Below are positions 6,500 through 6,828 of a DNA stretch of 6,828 nucleotides, piece by piece. The notes under the pieces are model-generated. The model was not told the origin of the DNA. It was given only the letters and a program-made list of their open reading frames with translations, and did not search any database. Numbering within the stretch: position 1 is the stretch's first letter; every line of letters starts with the position of its first letter. The stretch is taken from NCBI GenBank assembly GCA_030641945.1, contig DAOWLL010000092.1, forward strand, positions 1 to 6,828. The letters are read 5' to 3'. This DNA comes from Gammaproteobacteria bacterium. GTDB taxonomy: Bacteria; Pseudomonadota; Gammaproteobacteria; SZUA-229. Made by a program: the position numbers and the translations under genes.

Positions 6500-6536
6500 T
6501 CCGCCTGCCGCTACACGGCCCCACGCAAATTAACGC

Positions 6537-6557
6537 AAATACATATATTATGTATTT
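6537..6557. repeat. A+T-rich hairpin inside the 3' element
   Basis: AAATACATA (6537-6545) pairs perfectly with TATGTATTT (6549-6557) around TAT, and TT follows. It lies 38 bases after the DUF971 stop. The stem has only two G-C pairs, so it would be a weak terminator; a protein-binding palindrome is equally possible. Confidence 0.45.
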
Positions 6558-6608
6558 TTATGGCCGAAGACAGAGTGCAGCAGCTTTACCCTCGCTTGTA
6601 TCTGTAGG

Positions 6609-6627
6609 GCTGTTTTTTTACAACAGC
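6609..6627. repeat. Small hairpin with T-rich loop
   Basis: GCTGTT (6609-6614) pairs with AACAGC (6622-6627) around a seven-base loop that contains the T-run. Because the Ts are in the loop rather than after the stem, it is not a terminator on the + strand. Its role is unknown. Confidence 0.4.
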
Positions 6628-6752
6628 ATTCCTTTACAAGAGATAGAAAGACAAGGGGTATGTAACATTGGTAATTATACGCAAACATTCGCGTTCATTA
6701 GCGGATCAAATAAACTATTTGCGTTAATTAGTGTTCATATGCGGACTTTTAA

Positions 6753-6795
6753 ACCAGGCCAGAAAAAAACAGATTTTAGTTACACGCGGCCTGGT
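6753..6795. repeat. 8-bp inverted repeat near the window end
   Basis: ACCAGGCC (6753-6760) is the exact reverse complement of GGCCTGGT (6788-6795), separated by 27 A+T-rich bases that include a run of seven As. It lies outside the preceding element and may belong to the control region or a further palindrome upstream of the next gene, which is not in the window. No T-run follows on either strand, so a terminator is not supported. Confidence 0.45.
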
Positions 6796-6828
6796 ATTGA
6801 TATTAAAGAAAGTCTACTAGTCCACAAA

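Larger units (their letters stand above)
6499..6746. repeat. Inverted-repeat element after the DUF971 gene
   Basis: GTCCGC (6499-6504) and GCGGAC (6741-6746) mark the ends, and a perfect 14-bp inner pair follows: AATTAACGCAAATA (6528-6541) with TATTTGCGTTAATT (6716-6729). Near the right end, degenerate repeats of the type GCGTTCATTAGCGGA (6691-6705) and GTGTTCATATGCGGA (6731-6745, 12 of 15 identical) occur. The first base is the last base of the DUF971 stop codon. The sequence differs from copies A and B but has the same design: nested arms built from CGCAAA-rich short units. This stretch has no protein gene; the only short frames lack ribosome-binding sites. Element limits are inferred from the six-base end match and are therefore uncertain. 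Confidence 0.55.

Noticed and set aside
6531..6558. Possible dif site for XerC/XerD (TTATGT next to CATATA)
   Set aside because: TTATGT matches the start of the XerD half, but the rest of that half and the XerC half match the E. coli dif sequence poorly. The palindrome is better explained as an A+T-rich hairpin.
6560..6607. 15-codon frame beginning MAEDRV
   Set aside because: Very short, no ribosome-binding site, and located inside an inverted-repeat region.

Overview
The window reads as a chromosomal segment of a gammaproteobacterium. The evidence is the conserved order dapF - yigA (DUF484) - xerC, as in Escherichia coli, followed by hslV - hslU - DUF971, an arrangement I associate with Chromatiales-like and Pseudomonas-like lineages, together with close family-level matches of DapF, XerC, YaaA, HslV and HslU. 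Base composition looks moderate (near 50% G+C in genes). All protein genes are on the + strand and look intact, except the first, which is cut by the window edge. I see no phage, plasmid, CRISPR, tRNA or rRNA signature and no protein-coding transposase.

Layout. Positions 1-235 hold the C-terminal part of a rhodanese-domain protein, closed by a clean intrinsic terminator (262-283). A structured repeat (287-490) then runs almost to the start of dapF. dapF (501-1343), yigA/DUF484 (1340-2044) and xerC (2044-2934) overlap by 4 and 1 bases and form a translationally coupled operon: lysine/peptidoglycan precursor epimerase, GAF-like protein of unknown function, and chromosome-dimer-resolution recombinase. 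A second, longer copy of the repeat (2935-3175) starts at the base after the xerC stop codon. yaaA (3274-4047; peroxide stress/iron) follows a possible -10 box, then hslV (4099-4650) and hslU (4663-5991), which together encode the two-component HslUV protease. A 126-base imperfect palindrome (5988-6113) covers the hslU stop codon and the intergenic gap. A DUF971 gene (6140-6499) follows. The last 329 bases contain no convincing gene but are rich in inverted repeats (6499-6746, 6537-6557, 6609-6627, 6753-6795).

The genes themselves are housekeeping and ordinary. The part worth attention is the non-coding DNA: four intergenic palindromic elements in 6.8 kb, three of which begin at or within a base or two of a stop codon. 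Two share a 135-base core differing at only two positions, and they are built as nested inverted repeats made of short purine-rich units around CGCARAG. They look like small non-autonomous or REP/MITE-like elements. I cannot show mobility or function from this window alone, and I do not see a new protein system here.
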